Below, one piece after another: positions 9,595-16,594 of a DNA stretch of 19,198 nucleotides (within the stretch, counting starts at the first letter, position 1; every line of letters begins with the position of its first letter). Origin of the DNA: Actinomycetota bacterium (GTDB lineage Bacteria > Actinomycetota > Acidimicrobiia > Acidimicrobiales > JAHWLA01); NCBI GenBank assembly GCA_019347595.1, contig JAHWLA010000020.1, positions 1 to 19,198 on the forward strand, read 5' to 3'. The position numbers and the translations under genes are program-made. The notes under the pieces are model-generated. The model ran no database searches. It was not told where the DNA came from and saw only the letters and a list, made by a program, of their open reading frames with translations.

Positions 9595-9665
9595 GATCCC
9601 TCCCAGCATCGACCGCAGGTCGATTCCGCATACCGCTCGGCTGACAGGACCCGGCCGCCGCGCAT
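9591..9665 (-). CDS. 24-codon putative coupling mini-cistron between nuoG and nuoH
   Basis: ATG 9665-9663 shares its A with the nuoG stop (TGATG) and is preceded by GGAG nine bases upstream. The frame ends with TGA 9593-9591, overlapping the proposed nuoH GTG start (GTGA). The 24-residue peptide begins MRGGRVLSAE and contains two cysteines spaced C-x2-C (TCGRC). No family is recognised. GGGAGG, which would serve nuoH, lies inside its last codons. Most likely a coupling or reinitiation device rather than a functional protein, and unproven. Confidence 0.4.
   Translation of the reverse strand: MRGGRVLSAERYAESTCGRCWEGS
9608..9624. repeat. Perfect 7-bp hairpin covering the alternative nuoH ATG
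   Basis: ATCGACC (9608-9614) and GGTCGAT (9618-9624) pair around a three-base loop. On the nuo mRNA this places the first two bases of the ATG at 9609 in the stem, which argues against free initiation there and favours the GTG at 9594. Confidence 0.7.
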
Positions 9666-12397
9666 CAGACGGTCTCCACGCGGACGTCGTTCACGGGCTG
9701 GGTGGCGTCGATGAGCTCGGCGGCGCCGTCGCCCACGGGGTTGAACGGGACCCACACCGAGCCTCGCGGCACCGCCATGTCGGGCACCGCTTCCACCACG
9801 AAGCCGCCCCGGTGCTTGGAACGCACGCGCACCCGCCCGCCGTTGCCCAAGCCGAGCCGGTCGAGGTCGTAGGGGTTGGCCCGCAACACGGTGGTCCGCC
9901 CGAGGGCGGCCAATGAGGGCGACATCTGCGTGATGGTGCCCGCGTCGTACAGCGGCCGGGAGGTGACCAGGCGGAGGGCGTAGCCGTCGAGGGGCGGCGT
10001 GTCGGCCGTGACCTCGCCGGGCTCGAAGGTCAGCAGCGGCGGCGCCTGCAGGGCGGGTGCAGCTTCGTCGTCGCCCTCGTCGTCCGCGTCGGCGGCGTCG
10101 GAGGCGTCGGCGGCGTCTGCTCCGTCGGCGGGGTCGATGGCGGTCGACGGGTCGCCTTGGGTCTCCACCGCGAGCAGGCCGGGCGTGGCGGCGGGGTCGA
10201 CGTCGGCGGGGACGCTGGTGCTCGCACCGGCCGAGGCGTCGGTGGCGATGGCGGGATCGGGCGCACCGTGGGCGTCGAGCGCCGGCGGCGCCACGATCCC
10301 GTCGCGGTACTCGCGGTACGAGAGGACGTCTCGGGTCAGGCCGGCATGCGAGGGCGCCAGTCGGCACAGCTCGTCCCAGATGTCGCCGAGCGATTCGACG
10401 CCGAGGTCGTCGCCCAGCCGGTGGGCCAACTCCACGGCGATCATCCAGTCGGGCCATGCCACGCCAGGGGGCACGATCTTCTGCCCCAGTCGGGTGACGC
10501 GCCCTTCCAGGTTGGTCGTCGTCCCCGGGCGCTCGGCGAACGCCGCGGCGGGCAGCACGACGTCGGCATGACGCGACGACTCGGTGAGGAAGGTGTCGAC
10601 GGCGACCACGAACCCGGCACCGGCGACCGCCTCACGAGCCAGGCGGCGATCGGGGAAGTCACAGGCGGGGTCGGCGCCCAGGAGCACCAAGGCCTGGATA
10701 CGGCCCTCGGCGGCGGCGGCCACGATCTCGGAGGCGCCCATACCGCGAGCCTCGGGGACGCGCCCCCAGGCGTCACGGAACCAGCCCTGGCCGGCGTCGA
10801 GCGATACCCGCCCGGGCAGCACGCCGGGGGCCAGCCCCATGTCGAGGGCGCCGTGCACGTTCGACCGGCGCAAGGCCGGGAGGAAGCGCACGCCGGGACG
10901 GCCCGCCAATGCCGCGGCGGCGTCGGCGATCGACTCGCCCGACTCGGCCAGCGAGGGCCGGCCCAGGACGACGACCACGTTCTCACCGGCGTCGCGCAGA
11001 GCGGCCCGTGCTTCGTTCACCGCCGCGACCGCAACACCGGCGACATCGCCCGTGGCATCGGCATCGGCCACCAGTGCCCGGGCCAGCGCAGGCGCCTCGC
11101 CCGGTCGGTAGGCGAGGCTGGCGCGGGCGTAGCGCGACAGGCCGGTGCCGTGCGGGCTCAGCTCGATCAGCGGCACGCCGTGGTCGACGGCGGCGGCCCG
11201 CAGCCGGAGATAGAGGACGGGCAGCTCTTCCTTGATGTCGGGCGCCAGAAGCACCACGGCGGAGGCCGCACACGTCTCGTCGATGGTGGCGCGAGGCAGG
11301 CCGAGCACCGCCTCGGCGGGCAAGCCGTCGCCCAACTGGCAGTCGACGTTGTCGGTGCCGAGCACGCCCTTGGCCAACCTGGCCCACGCGTAGGCGTCCT
11401 CGTTGGGAAGGCGAGCGCCGCCCAGCACGGCGACGGCCGACGAGCCGTGGACGCGGCGGGCGTTGTCGAGGCCGTTCGCCACCACGCCGAGCGCCTCGCC
11501 CCACGAGGCCTCCACCAGTTCGTCGCCCTTGCGGACGAGGGGTGTGGTGACGCGCTCGGTGCTGTTGGTCGCCTCGTAGCTGAAGCGGCCCTTGTCGCAC
11601 AGCCACCCGTGGTTGACGGGATCGCTGTCGATGCCGATGTAGCGGGTGAGCTCTGTACCCGAGGACTGGACGGCGATGCGGCACCCCACGGCGCATTGCG
11701 TGCACGTGCTCTCGACCTGCTCGAGGTCCCACGGCCGGGCTCGGAAGCGGTACGGCCGGGCGAGCAGCGCACCGACCGGGCAGATCTGCACCGTGTTGCC
11801 CGAGAAGTACGAGGAGAACGGCTGATCGGGGAAGGTGTTGACCTCGATGTGGTCACCCCGGCCCACGAACTCGATGAGCGGGTCGCCCGCGATCTCGTCG
11901 GCGAAGCGCGTGCAGCGATCGCACTGGATGCACCGTTCACGGTCGATGTAGACGAGCTCCGACAGGGCGATCGGCTTCTCCCAGTGCCGCTTCTCCTCGA
12001 CGAAGCGCGTCTCGCCCGGGCCGAACGTGAGCGTCTGGTCCTGGAGCGGGCACTCGCCGCCCTTGTCGCAGACCGGGCAGTCGAGCGGGTGGTTGATGAG
12101 GAGGAACTCGAGGACCCCGTCCTGCGCCTTCTTCACCTTGTCCGAAGTTGTGACGACCTCCTGGCCGTCGGCGACGGGGATGAAGCAGGCGGGCTGGAGG
12201 GCGAAGCCGCGCGGCCCCTTGACCTCGACCAGGCACATCCGGCACATGCCCACCGGGCGCATCCGCGGGTGGTAGCAGAAGCGGGGGATGTAGACGCCGG
12301 CCCGCTCGGCCGCCGCGATCACCAGCTCGCCGGGGCGCGCCTCGATCTGCGTCCCGTCGACCGTGATGGTGACCGTCTCGGTCGTCGCCTCAGCCAT
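9665..12397 (-). CDS. nuoG: NADH-quinone oxidoreductase subunit G (iron-sulfur backbone subunit)
   Basis: 910 residues. N-terminal 2Fe-2S domain with C41, C52, C55, C71 (N1b). N5 motif H103-x3-C107-x2-C110-x5-C116. N4 ligands C156, C159, C162, C206. The extra N7 cluster motif C232-x2-C235-x3-C239 with C267 is intact. A molybdopterin-oxidoreductase-like domain without obvious cofactor function follows (about 275-700). An Ala/Asp-rich low-complexity linker spans roughly 712-788, and the C-terminal beta domain runs about 800-900. The linker is unusual. I chose the ATG at 12397, which overlaps the nuoF end by 8 bases; AGGAAGG lies about 11 bases upstream. A GTG at 12409 is possible but too close to that site. 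The subunit relays electrons from NuoF/NuoE to NuoI. Confidence 0.96.
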   Translation of the reverse strand: MAEATTETVTITVDGTQIEARPGELVIAAAERAGVYIPRFCYHPRMRPVGMCRMCLVEVKGPRGFALQPACFIPVADGQEVVTTSDKVKKAQDGVLEFLLINHPLDCPVCDKGGECPLQDQTLTFGPGETRFVEEKRHWEKPIALSELVYIDRERCIQCDRCTRFADEIAGDPLIEFVGRGDHIEVNTFPDQPFSSYFSGNTVQICPVGALLARPYRFRARPWDLEQVESTCTQCAVGCRIAVQSSGTELTRYIGIDSDPVNHGWLCDKGRFSYEATNSTERVTTPLVRKGDELVEASWGEALGVVANGLDNARRVHGSSAVAVLGGARLPNEDAYAWARLAKGVLGTDNVDCQLGDGLPAEAVLGLPRATIDETCAASAVVLLAPDIKEELPVLYLRLRAAAVDHGVPLIELSPHGTGLSRYARASLAYRPGEAPALARALVADADATGDVAGVAVAAVNEARAALRDAGENVVVVLGRPSLAESGESIADAAAALAGRPGVRFLPALRRSNVHGALDMGLAPGVLPGRVSLDAGQGWFRDAWGRVPEARGMGASEIVAAAAEGRIQALVLLGADPACDFPDRRLAREAVAGAGFVVAVDTFLTESSRHADVVLPAAAFAERPGTTTNLEGRVTRLGQKIVPPGVAWPDWMIAVELAHRLGDDLGVESLGDIWDELCRLAPSHAGLTRDVLSYREYRDGIVAPPALDAHGAPDPAIATDASAGASTSVPADVDPAATPGLLAVETQGDPSTAIDPADGADAADASDAADADDEGDDEAAPALQAPPLLTFEPGEVTADTPPLDGYALRLVTSRPLYDAGTITQMSPSLAALGRTTVLRANPYDLDRLGLGNGGRVRVRSKHRGGFVVEAVPDMAVPRGSVWVPFNPVGDGAAELIDATQPVNDVRVETV

Positions 12398-13688
12398 GCG
12401 GGCAGGCACCTTCCTTGATGTGCAGCAGGAACTCGTCGCGGAACATACGGATGCCCGACACCACCGACGACGGGATCGACGGCCCCAGCACGCAGATCGT
12501 CGTCTGCTGCGGCGGCCACGACAAGCCCGGGGCGATGTTGTCGCAGACGTCGAGCAGGAGGTCGAGGTCTTCCTCGCGCCCGGCGCCCTCCTCGATCCGG
12601 CGCATGATCTTCTCCACCCAGCCGCTGCCCTCGCGGCACGGCGTGCACTGCCCGCACGACTCGCGGTGGAAGAACCGGGTGATGCGCCACGCGGCCCGAA
12701 CCATGCACGTGGTGTCGTCCATGATCGTGACGGCGCCTGAACCGAGCATCGAACCGGCCGCGCCGACCTGCTCCTGCGACAGCGGCATGTCGAGCTGGTC
12801 GGGGCCGAACCACGGCGCCGACGCGCCGCCGGGAATGAACGCCTTCACCTGGCGGTCGAGGCGCACGCCTTGGCCGTAGTGCTCCACGAGGTCGCGGAAC
12901 GTCGTCTTCGACATCTCGACCTCGTAGTTCCCCGGCCGGTTGACGTGCCCGGACAGCGAGAAGATGCGCGTTCCGGTGGAGCGGCCCTCGCCCAGCGCGG
13001 CGAAAGAAGCCCCGCCGTTCTCCACGATCCACGGCAGGTTGGAGAGCGTCTCGACGTTGTTGACGACGGTGGGCGCGCCGTAGAGGCCGATGGCGGCCGG
13101 GAAGAACGGGGGCTTGATGCGGGGAAAGCCGCGCTTGCCCTCCAGGCTTTCGATGAGCGCCGTCTCCTCCCCGCAGATGTAGGCGCCTGCGCCCGGGTGC
13201 ACCACGACGTCGAGATCGAACCCCGAGCCGAAGATGCCCTTGCCGACAGCGCCGTGGGCGTAAGCCTCGTTGAGCGCGGCCTGCACGCGCTCCAGCCCGA
13301 GGGCGAACTCGCCGCGCACGTAGATGAAGGCCTGGGCGGCGCCGATGGCGTAGGCGCAGATGACGACGCCTTCGATGAGTTGGTGCGGATCGCACTCGAT
13401 CAGCATGTGGTCCTTGAACGTCGCCGGCTCGCTCTCGTCGCCGTTGACGACGAGGTAGACGGGCTGCGCCTGGCGCAGCATCGACCACTTCTTGCCCGCC
13501 TCGAACCCGGCGCCGCCCCGGCCCAGCAGGTTGGAGGTGATGACCTCCTGGGTGATCTGCTCGGGCGACATGGTGAGCGCCTTGCGCAGCCCGGCATAGC
13601 CGCCGTTGTCGAGGTACGACTTCAGCGTCCACGACTCGGCCAGCCCCACCCGGCGGGTGACGATGGGGGCGGCGTCGGTGACCGCCAT
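12390..13688 (-). CDS. nuoF: NADH-quinone oxidoreductase subunit F (NADH/FMN-binding)
   Basis: 432 residues. NuoF binds NADH and FMN and holds cluster N3, so it is the entry point of electrons. The FMN/NADH region GRGGAGFEAGKKW (56-68), NGDESEP (82-88) and GAGAYICGEETAL (175-187) are intact. N3 ligands are C345, C348, C351 (ESCGQCTPC) and C399 (TTICVLG). The gap between the third and fourth ligands is 48 residues, about seven more than the 41 I recall for Thermus Nqo1, because of a WPPQQT-containing insertion. The ATG at 13688 has GGAGG four bases upstream and shares its A with the stop of a 62-codon frame (TGATG). An in-frame extension further upstream runs through the repeat element and is not real. 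Confidence 0.97.
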   Translation of the reverse strand: MAVTDAAPIVTRRVGLAESWTLKSYLDNGGYAGLRKALTMSPEQITQEVITSNLLGRGGAGFEAGKKWSMLRQAQPVYLVVNGDESEPATFKDHMLIECDPHQLIEGVVICAYAIGAAQAFIYVRGEFALGLERVQAALNEAYAHGAVGKGIFGSGFDLDVVVHPGAGAYICGEETALIESLEGKRGFPRIKPPFFPAAIGLYGAPTVVNNVETLSNLPWIVENGGASFAALGEGRSTGTRIFSLSGHVNRPGNYEVEMSKTTFRDLVEHYGQGVRLDRQVKAFIPGGASAPWFGPDQLDMPLSQEQVGAAGSMLGSGAVTIMDDTTCMVRAAWRITRFFHRESCGQCTPCREGSGWVEKIMRRIEEGAGREEDLDLLLDVCDNIAPGLSWPPQQTTICVLGPSIPSSVVSGIRMFRDEFLLHIKEGACPHG

Positions 13689-13876
13689 CAGCCCTCCCCC
13701 CCGCCCGCTCCGAATTGGGATGCAAAACGGTCGCCAGGGCGCGCATCTCGTATGCCGGTTCCGAGGCCGCCGGTGGTCGGCGACACCCCCGCGAGGTTCC
13801 GGTCTGCAAAACGGTCGCTGTAGCGACCGTTTTGCATCCCAATTCCGGGGTGGTGGTCGGTGCGGCGGGGGGTCAT
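13688..13876 (-). CDS. 62-codon putative coupling mini-cistron between nuoE and nuoF
   Basis: ATG 13876-13874 overlaps the nuoE stop (ATGA). The frame stays open through the repeat element to TGA 13690-13688, which shares its A with the nuoF ATG (TGATG). AAGGGG lies several bases before the start, inside nuoE. The peptide starts MTPRRTDHHP, is Gly/Arg-rich, and contains two related pieces (YSDRFA and GDRFAS) because the DNA repeat is read twice. No domain or membrane helix is seen. It could be a repeat element read in frame, comparable in spirit to Rickettsia palindromic elements that keep host frames open, or a coupling leader for nuoF. Confidence 0.4.
   Translation of the reverse strand: MTPRRTDHHPGIGMQNGRYSDRFADRNLAGVSPTTGGLGTGIRDARPGDRFASQFGAGGGEG
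13712..13845. mobile_element. 134-bp MITE- or REP-like element with perfect 23-bp terminal inverted repeats
   Basis: Bases 13712-13734 and 13823-13845 are perfect inverted copies of each other (core TGCAAAACGGTCGC) around 88 bp. A third copy of the core (13805-13818) sits next to the right arm. It lies wholly in the nuoE-nuoF spacer. No transposase and no convincing target duplication are visible. It may be a non-autonomous element or a dispersed intergenic palindrome; copy number elsewhere in the genome is unknown. Confidence 0.6.
13805..13836. repeat. Perfect 15-bp hairpin at the right end of the nuoE-nuoF element
   Basis: Arms 13805-13819 and 13822-13836 (TGCAAAACGGTCGCT and its complement) are separated by two bases. 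The nuo mRNA would fold into a very stable hairpin shortly after the nuoE stop. The 3' arm contains TTTT, but no T-run follows the stem, so it is more likely a processing, stability or polarity element than a terminator. Confidence 0.8.
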
Positions 13877-14598
13877 TCGGCCGCCCCTTCGTCGGAGCCT
13901 TCCACGGCGTCGGCTTCGGCCGCGGCGTCCTCGGTGGCCTGCTCGTCGGCGGGCTCACGCTGGCCGCGTTGGTCCTTCACCGTGTCGGCGGGCGGCTCGG
14001 CCTCGGCGACAGCCGGCGCGTCCTGCACGGCGACGCGTCCTTCGGCCGGCACACCGGCCACCAGCCCCACCGTGCGCCACACCCGGTTGAGCGTGCCGTG
14101 GGGCGGCACCTCCTCGGCCAACTGCCCGGCCCGCAGGCCGGCGGCCAGCTCGTCGAAACGGGTGGGCGTCACGTCGCCGAAGAAGCGCCAGTTGACGGCC
14201 AGGCACGGGGCGTTGCCACACAGGGCGATGCACTCCACCTCTTCCAAGGTGAACTCGCCGTCGGGCGTGGTCGCGCCCGCCTTCACGCCGAGCGACTGCT
14301 CGGCGTGCTCCAGCAGCTCGTAGCCGCCGTTGAGCAAGCAGGCGATGTTGGTGCAGATCGACACCAGGTGCTTGCCGACCGGCTCGGTGAAGAACATGTC
14401 GTAGAACGACGCCGTCCCGTACACCTCGGCCGGGGTGAGGTCGAGCAGCTCGGCCACGTGCCCGATACCGTCCGGCGTGAGCCAGCCGTCCTGCTCCTGG
14501 GCCAGATGCAGCAAGGGGATCAGCGCCGAGCGCGTCTGCGGGTACAGCGCGATCGTCTCCCGCGCCCGGGTCACGTTCTCCGGCGTGAGACGAGCCAT
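13873..14598 (-). CDS. nuoE: NADH-quinone oxidoreductase subunit E (2Fe-2S subunit)
   Basis: 241 residues. NuoE carries cluster N1a and supports NuoF. The thioredoxin-like 2Fe-2S ligands are present as C82-x4-C87 (CTNIAC) and C123-x3-C127 (CIALCGNAP), with the helical YGTASFYDMFF region before them. The core ends near residue 165. The last 75 or so residues are Pro/Glu/Asp/Ala-rich and look disordered, making the protein longer than the usual 160-200. The ATG at 14598 shares its A with the nuoD stop (TGATG). Downstream, the 62-codon frame starts at its stop. Confidence 0.97.
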   Translation of the reverse strand: MARLTPENVTRARETIALYPQTRSALIPLLHLAQEQDGWLTPDGIGHVAELLDLTPAEVYGTASFYDMFFTEPVGKHLVSICTNIACLLNGGYELLEHAEQSLGVKAGATTPDGEFTLEEVECIALCGNAPCLAVNWRFFGDVTPTRFDELAAGLRAGQLAEEVPPHGTLNRVWRTVGLVAGVPAEGRVAVQDAPAVAEAEPPADTVKDQRGQREPADEQATEDAAAEADAVEGSDEGAAE

Positions 14599-15926
14599 CA
14601 GCGGTCCACCCCGCCCATCACCGGGTCGATCGAGGAGATGACGGCCACGGCGTCGGCCACGAACCCGCCCCGCAGCATCACCGGCAGGGTCTGGAGGTTG
14701 GCGAACGAGGCGTCGCGGATGTGGCATCGGTAGGGCTTGCTCGACCCGTCCGCCACCAGGTAGCAACCGAGCTCGCCTCGGGGCGCCTCGACGGCGACGT
14801 ACGTCTCCCCCGGGGGCACCTTGAAGCCCTCGGTGAACAGCTTGAAGTGGTGGATCAACGCCTCCATCGACTCGTCGATGCGCGCCCGGGGCGGCGGCGT
14901 CACCTTCTTGTCCTGCACCCGGTAGTCGCCCTTCGGCATCTTCTCGACGATCTGGCGCACGATGCGGAGCGACTCGCGCATCTCGTTGAGGCGCACGGCA
15001 TAGCGGTCGAAGGCGTCGCCGTAGCTGCCGACGATAACGTCGAACTCGACCTCGTCGTAGAACCAGTACGGCATGTCGCGGCGCAGGTCCCACGACGCCC
15101 CCGTCGAGCGCAGCACCGGGCCACTGGCCGACAGCGCCATGGCCTGCTCGGCGGTGATCACGCCGACGCCCTCGGTGCGGTCACGGAAAATCGGCTGCTC
15201 GGTGAGCAGTGTGTCGTACTGATCGAGCCGCGGCGGGATGGCGTCGCACAGGCTGAGGACGTGGTCCTCCCACCCGTCGGGGAGGTCGGCGGCCACGCCG
15301 CCGGGCCGGATGTAGTTGTAGTTCATGCGCAGGCCGGTGACGGCCTCGAAGAACGACAGCACCAGCTCGCGCTCGCGCCAGCCGTAGATCATCATCGATG
15401 TGGCGCCGATGTCCATGCCGTTGGTCGCCATGAACAACAGGTGCGACGACACCCGGTTGAGCTCGCACATGAGCATGCGTATCCACGTCGCCCGCGGTGG
15501 CACCTCGACGCCGAGGAGGTCTTCCACCGCCCACGAGAAGACGGCCTCGTTGAAGAAGTTGGCCAGGTAGTCCATGCGGGTGACGTTCGTGCTCCCCTGC
15601 ACGTACATCAGGTCTTCCTGGGTCTTCTCCATGCCCGTGTGCAGGTACCCGATGACCGGCTTGCTGCGCAGCACGGTCTCGCCGTCGAGCTCCAACATGA
15701 CGCGCAGCACGCCGTGGGTCGACGGGTGCTGCGGCCCCATGTTGATGATCATGGTGTCGTCCTCCCCCGCCTCCACGTCCATGTCGGCGGGGTCGACGTT
15801 GACGCCTTCGGGCAGTCGGAGGACGGCGCCCTGCTCGCGCAAGAGCTCCATGGGGTCGGTGGCCGAGCGCGGCCGCATTTCCTGCGCGCCCTCGGACGTC
15901 TCCACCGTCGGTACGTAGTCGCTCAT
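14598..15926 (-). CDS. nuoD: NADH-quinone oxidoreductase subunit D (quinone-binding 49-kDa-type subunit)
   Basis: 442 residues. NuoD forms the quinone-reduction site with NuoB. The N-terminal GPQHPSTHG (64-72) and MDY (118-120) are present; H71 and Y120 keep the 49-residue spacing of Thermus Nqo4 His38 and Tyr87, the quinone head-group contacts, so the site looks intact. TEGVGVITAEQAMALSASGP and WDLRRDMPY are typical. The first 55 residues are a variable acidic extension. The ATG at 15926 has no strong ribosome site but overlaps the stop of a 42-codon frame (ATGA), suggesting coupled initiation. C and D are separate genes here, not fused. Confidence 0.97.
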   Translation of the reverse strand: MSDYVPTVETSEGAQEMRPRSATDPMELLREQGAVLRLPEGVNVDPADMDVEAGEDDTMIINMGPQHPSTHGVLRVMLELDGETVLRSKPVIGYLHTGMEKTQEDLMYVQGSTNVTRMDYLANFFNEAVFSWAVEDLLGVEVPPRATWIRMLMCELNRVSSHLLFMATNGMDIGATSMMIYGWRERELVLSFFEAVTGLRMNYNYIRPGGVAADLPDGWEDHVLSLCDAIPPRLDQYDTLLTEQPIFRDRTEGVGVITAEQAMALSASGPVLRSTGASWDLRRDMPYWFYDEVEFDVIVGSYGDAFDRYAVRLNEMRESLRIVRQIVEKMPKGDYRVQDKKVTPPPRARIDESMEALIHHFKLFTEGFKVPPGETYVAVEAPRGELGCYLVADGSSKPYRCHIRDASFANLQTLPVMLRGGFVADAVAVISSIDPVMGGVDR

Positions 15927-16051
15927 GACAGACGATCCGGCCGGAGGCCGGTTCCTTTCAGCGCGCGGGAATGGCCGGCGCCGACGGACGGGACCCGCTG
16001 GGGGCGGGGCCCCAGCGGGGAGGAGCCGACGGCGACGGGACCCGTGACCAT
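15923..16051 (-). CDS. 42-codon putative coupling mini-cistron between nuoC and nuoD
   Basis: An ATG at 16051-16049 follows the nuoC TAG stop with no spacing (TAGATG). The frame is open to TGA 15925-15923, which overlaps the nuoD ATG (ATGA). The peptide begins MVTGPVAVGS, is Pro/Gly/Arg-rich and resembles nothing I know. No good ribosome site precedes it; ribosomes finishing nuoC would have to reinitiate on the adjoining ATG. It spans the hairpin at 15994-16019. The evidence is the placement of start and stop, not codon use or homology. Confidence 0.38.
   Translation of the reverse strand: MVTGPVAVGSSPLGPRPQRVPSVGAGHSRALKGTGLRPDRLS
15994..16019. repeat. Perfect 10-bp hairpin flanked by near-direct repeats in the nuoC-nuoD spacer
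   Basis: CCCGCTGGGG (15994-16003) and CCCCAGCGGG (16010-16019) pair around a six-base loop. The stem is bracketed by two copies of GCCGACGG followed by ACGGGACCC, around 15980-15996 and 16025-16043 (the second has two extra bases). A smaller CCGGCC/GGCCGG stem lies at 15937-15951. There is no T-run, so not a standard terminator. Confidence 0.75.
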
Positions 16052-16594
16052 CTATCGGGCCGCCGGGGCGGCCTTGAACTGCACGGGCACGCGACCGACG
16101 GAGTAGTCCTTGCGCAGGGGGTGCCCCTCCCAGTCCTCGGGCATGAGGATGCGGGTCAGGTCGGGGTGGCCCTCGAAGCGGATGCCGTACATGTCGAACG
16201 CCTCGCGCTCCATGGCCTCCGTGCCGGGGTAGAGCTCGAACAGCGACCGCACCACCGGCTCGGCAGCAGGCACCTGCGCCCGGAGGCGGATACGCCGGTG
16301 GGCCGACATCGACAGGAGGTTGACAACGACCTCGAAGCGCTCGGGATCGATACCGGCGGGCAGGGGGCGGGGGCCGTGGACCAGATAGTCCACCGCGGTG
16401 AGGTCGGCGCAGAAGTCGAAGCCGTCGGCCTTCAGCGCTCCCACCGTGTCGTAGTAGGCATCGAGCGCCGGAAACGCCACCTGCATTCCCCGTGCCCACA
16501 CCACCGGGGCGCCGTGCACGAGCTCGGGCTCGGGTTCGGTAGCGCTAGCTGCCTCCACCTCGGGCGCCTCGTCGACCACCGTCTCGTCGCTCAC
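16052..16594 (-). CDS. nuoC: NADH-quinone oxidoreductase subunit C
   Basis: 180 residues, the 30-kDa-type scaffold subunit at the base of the hydrophilic arm; it has no cofactor. The family signature FDMYGIRFEGHPDLTRIL (133-150) followed by PEDWEGHPLRKDYSVG is exact. The first 28 residues are Glu/Ala/Val-rich and poorly conserved. Translation starts at a GTG (16594) that overlaps the nuoB stop as GTGA. The gene ends in TAG, immediately followed by the ATG of a 42-codon frame leading to nuoD. Confidence 0.97.
   Translation of the reverse strand: MSDETVVDEAPEVEAASATEPEPELVHGAPVVWARGMQVAFPALDAYYDTVGALKADGFDFCADLTAVDYLVHGPRPLPAGIDPERFEVVVNLLSMSAHRRIRLRAQVPAAEPVVRSLFELYPGTEAMEREAFDMYGIRFEGHPDLTRILMPEDWEGHPLRKDYSVGRVPVQFKAAPAAR

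Noticed and set aside
10157..12418. Long plus-strand open frame opposite nuoG; similar frames at 843-2471, 5215-6798 and 14721-16106
   Set aside because: They are complements of clear nuo genes, have His/Arg/Gly/Gln-rich low-quality sequence and no motifs. At this GC content, antisense frames stay open by codon bias.
13805..13836. Rho-independent terminator between nuoE and nuoF
   Set aside because: The stem is strong, but no T-run follows on either strand, and termination here would cut off nuoF to nuoN.
12390..13958. A longer NuoF starting at 13958
   Set aside because: The extra residues read through the repeat element and the end of nuoE. The ATG at 13688 has a good ribosome site and matches the family N-terminus.
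15994..16019. Terminator between nuoC and nuoD
   Set aside because: GC-rich stem without a T tract, and the next gene follows in the same operon.
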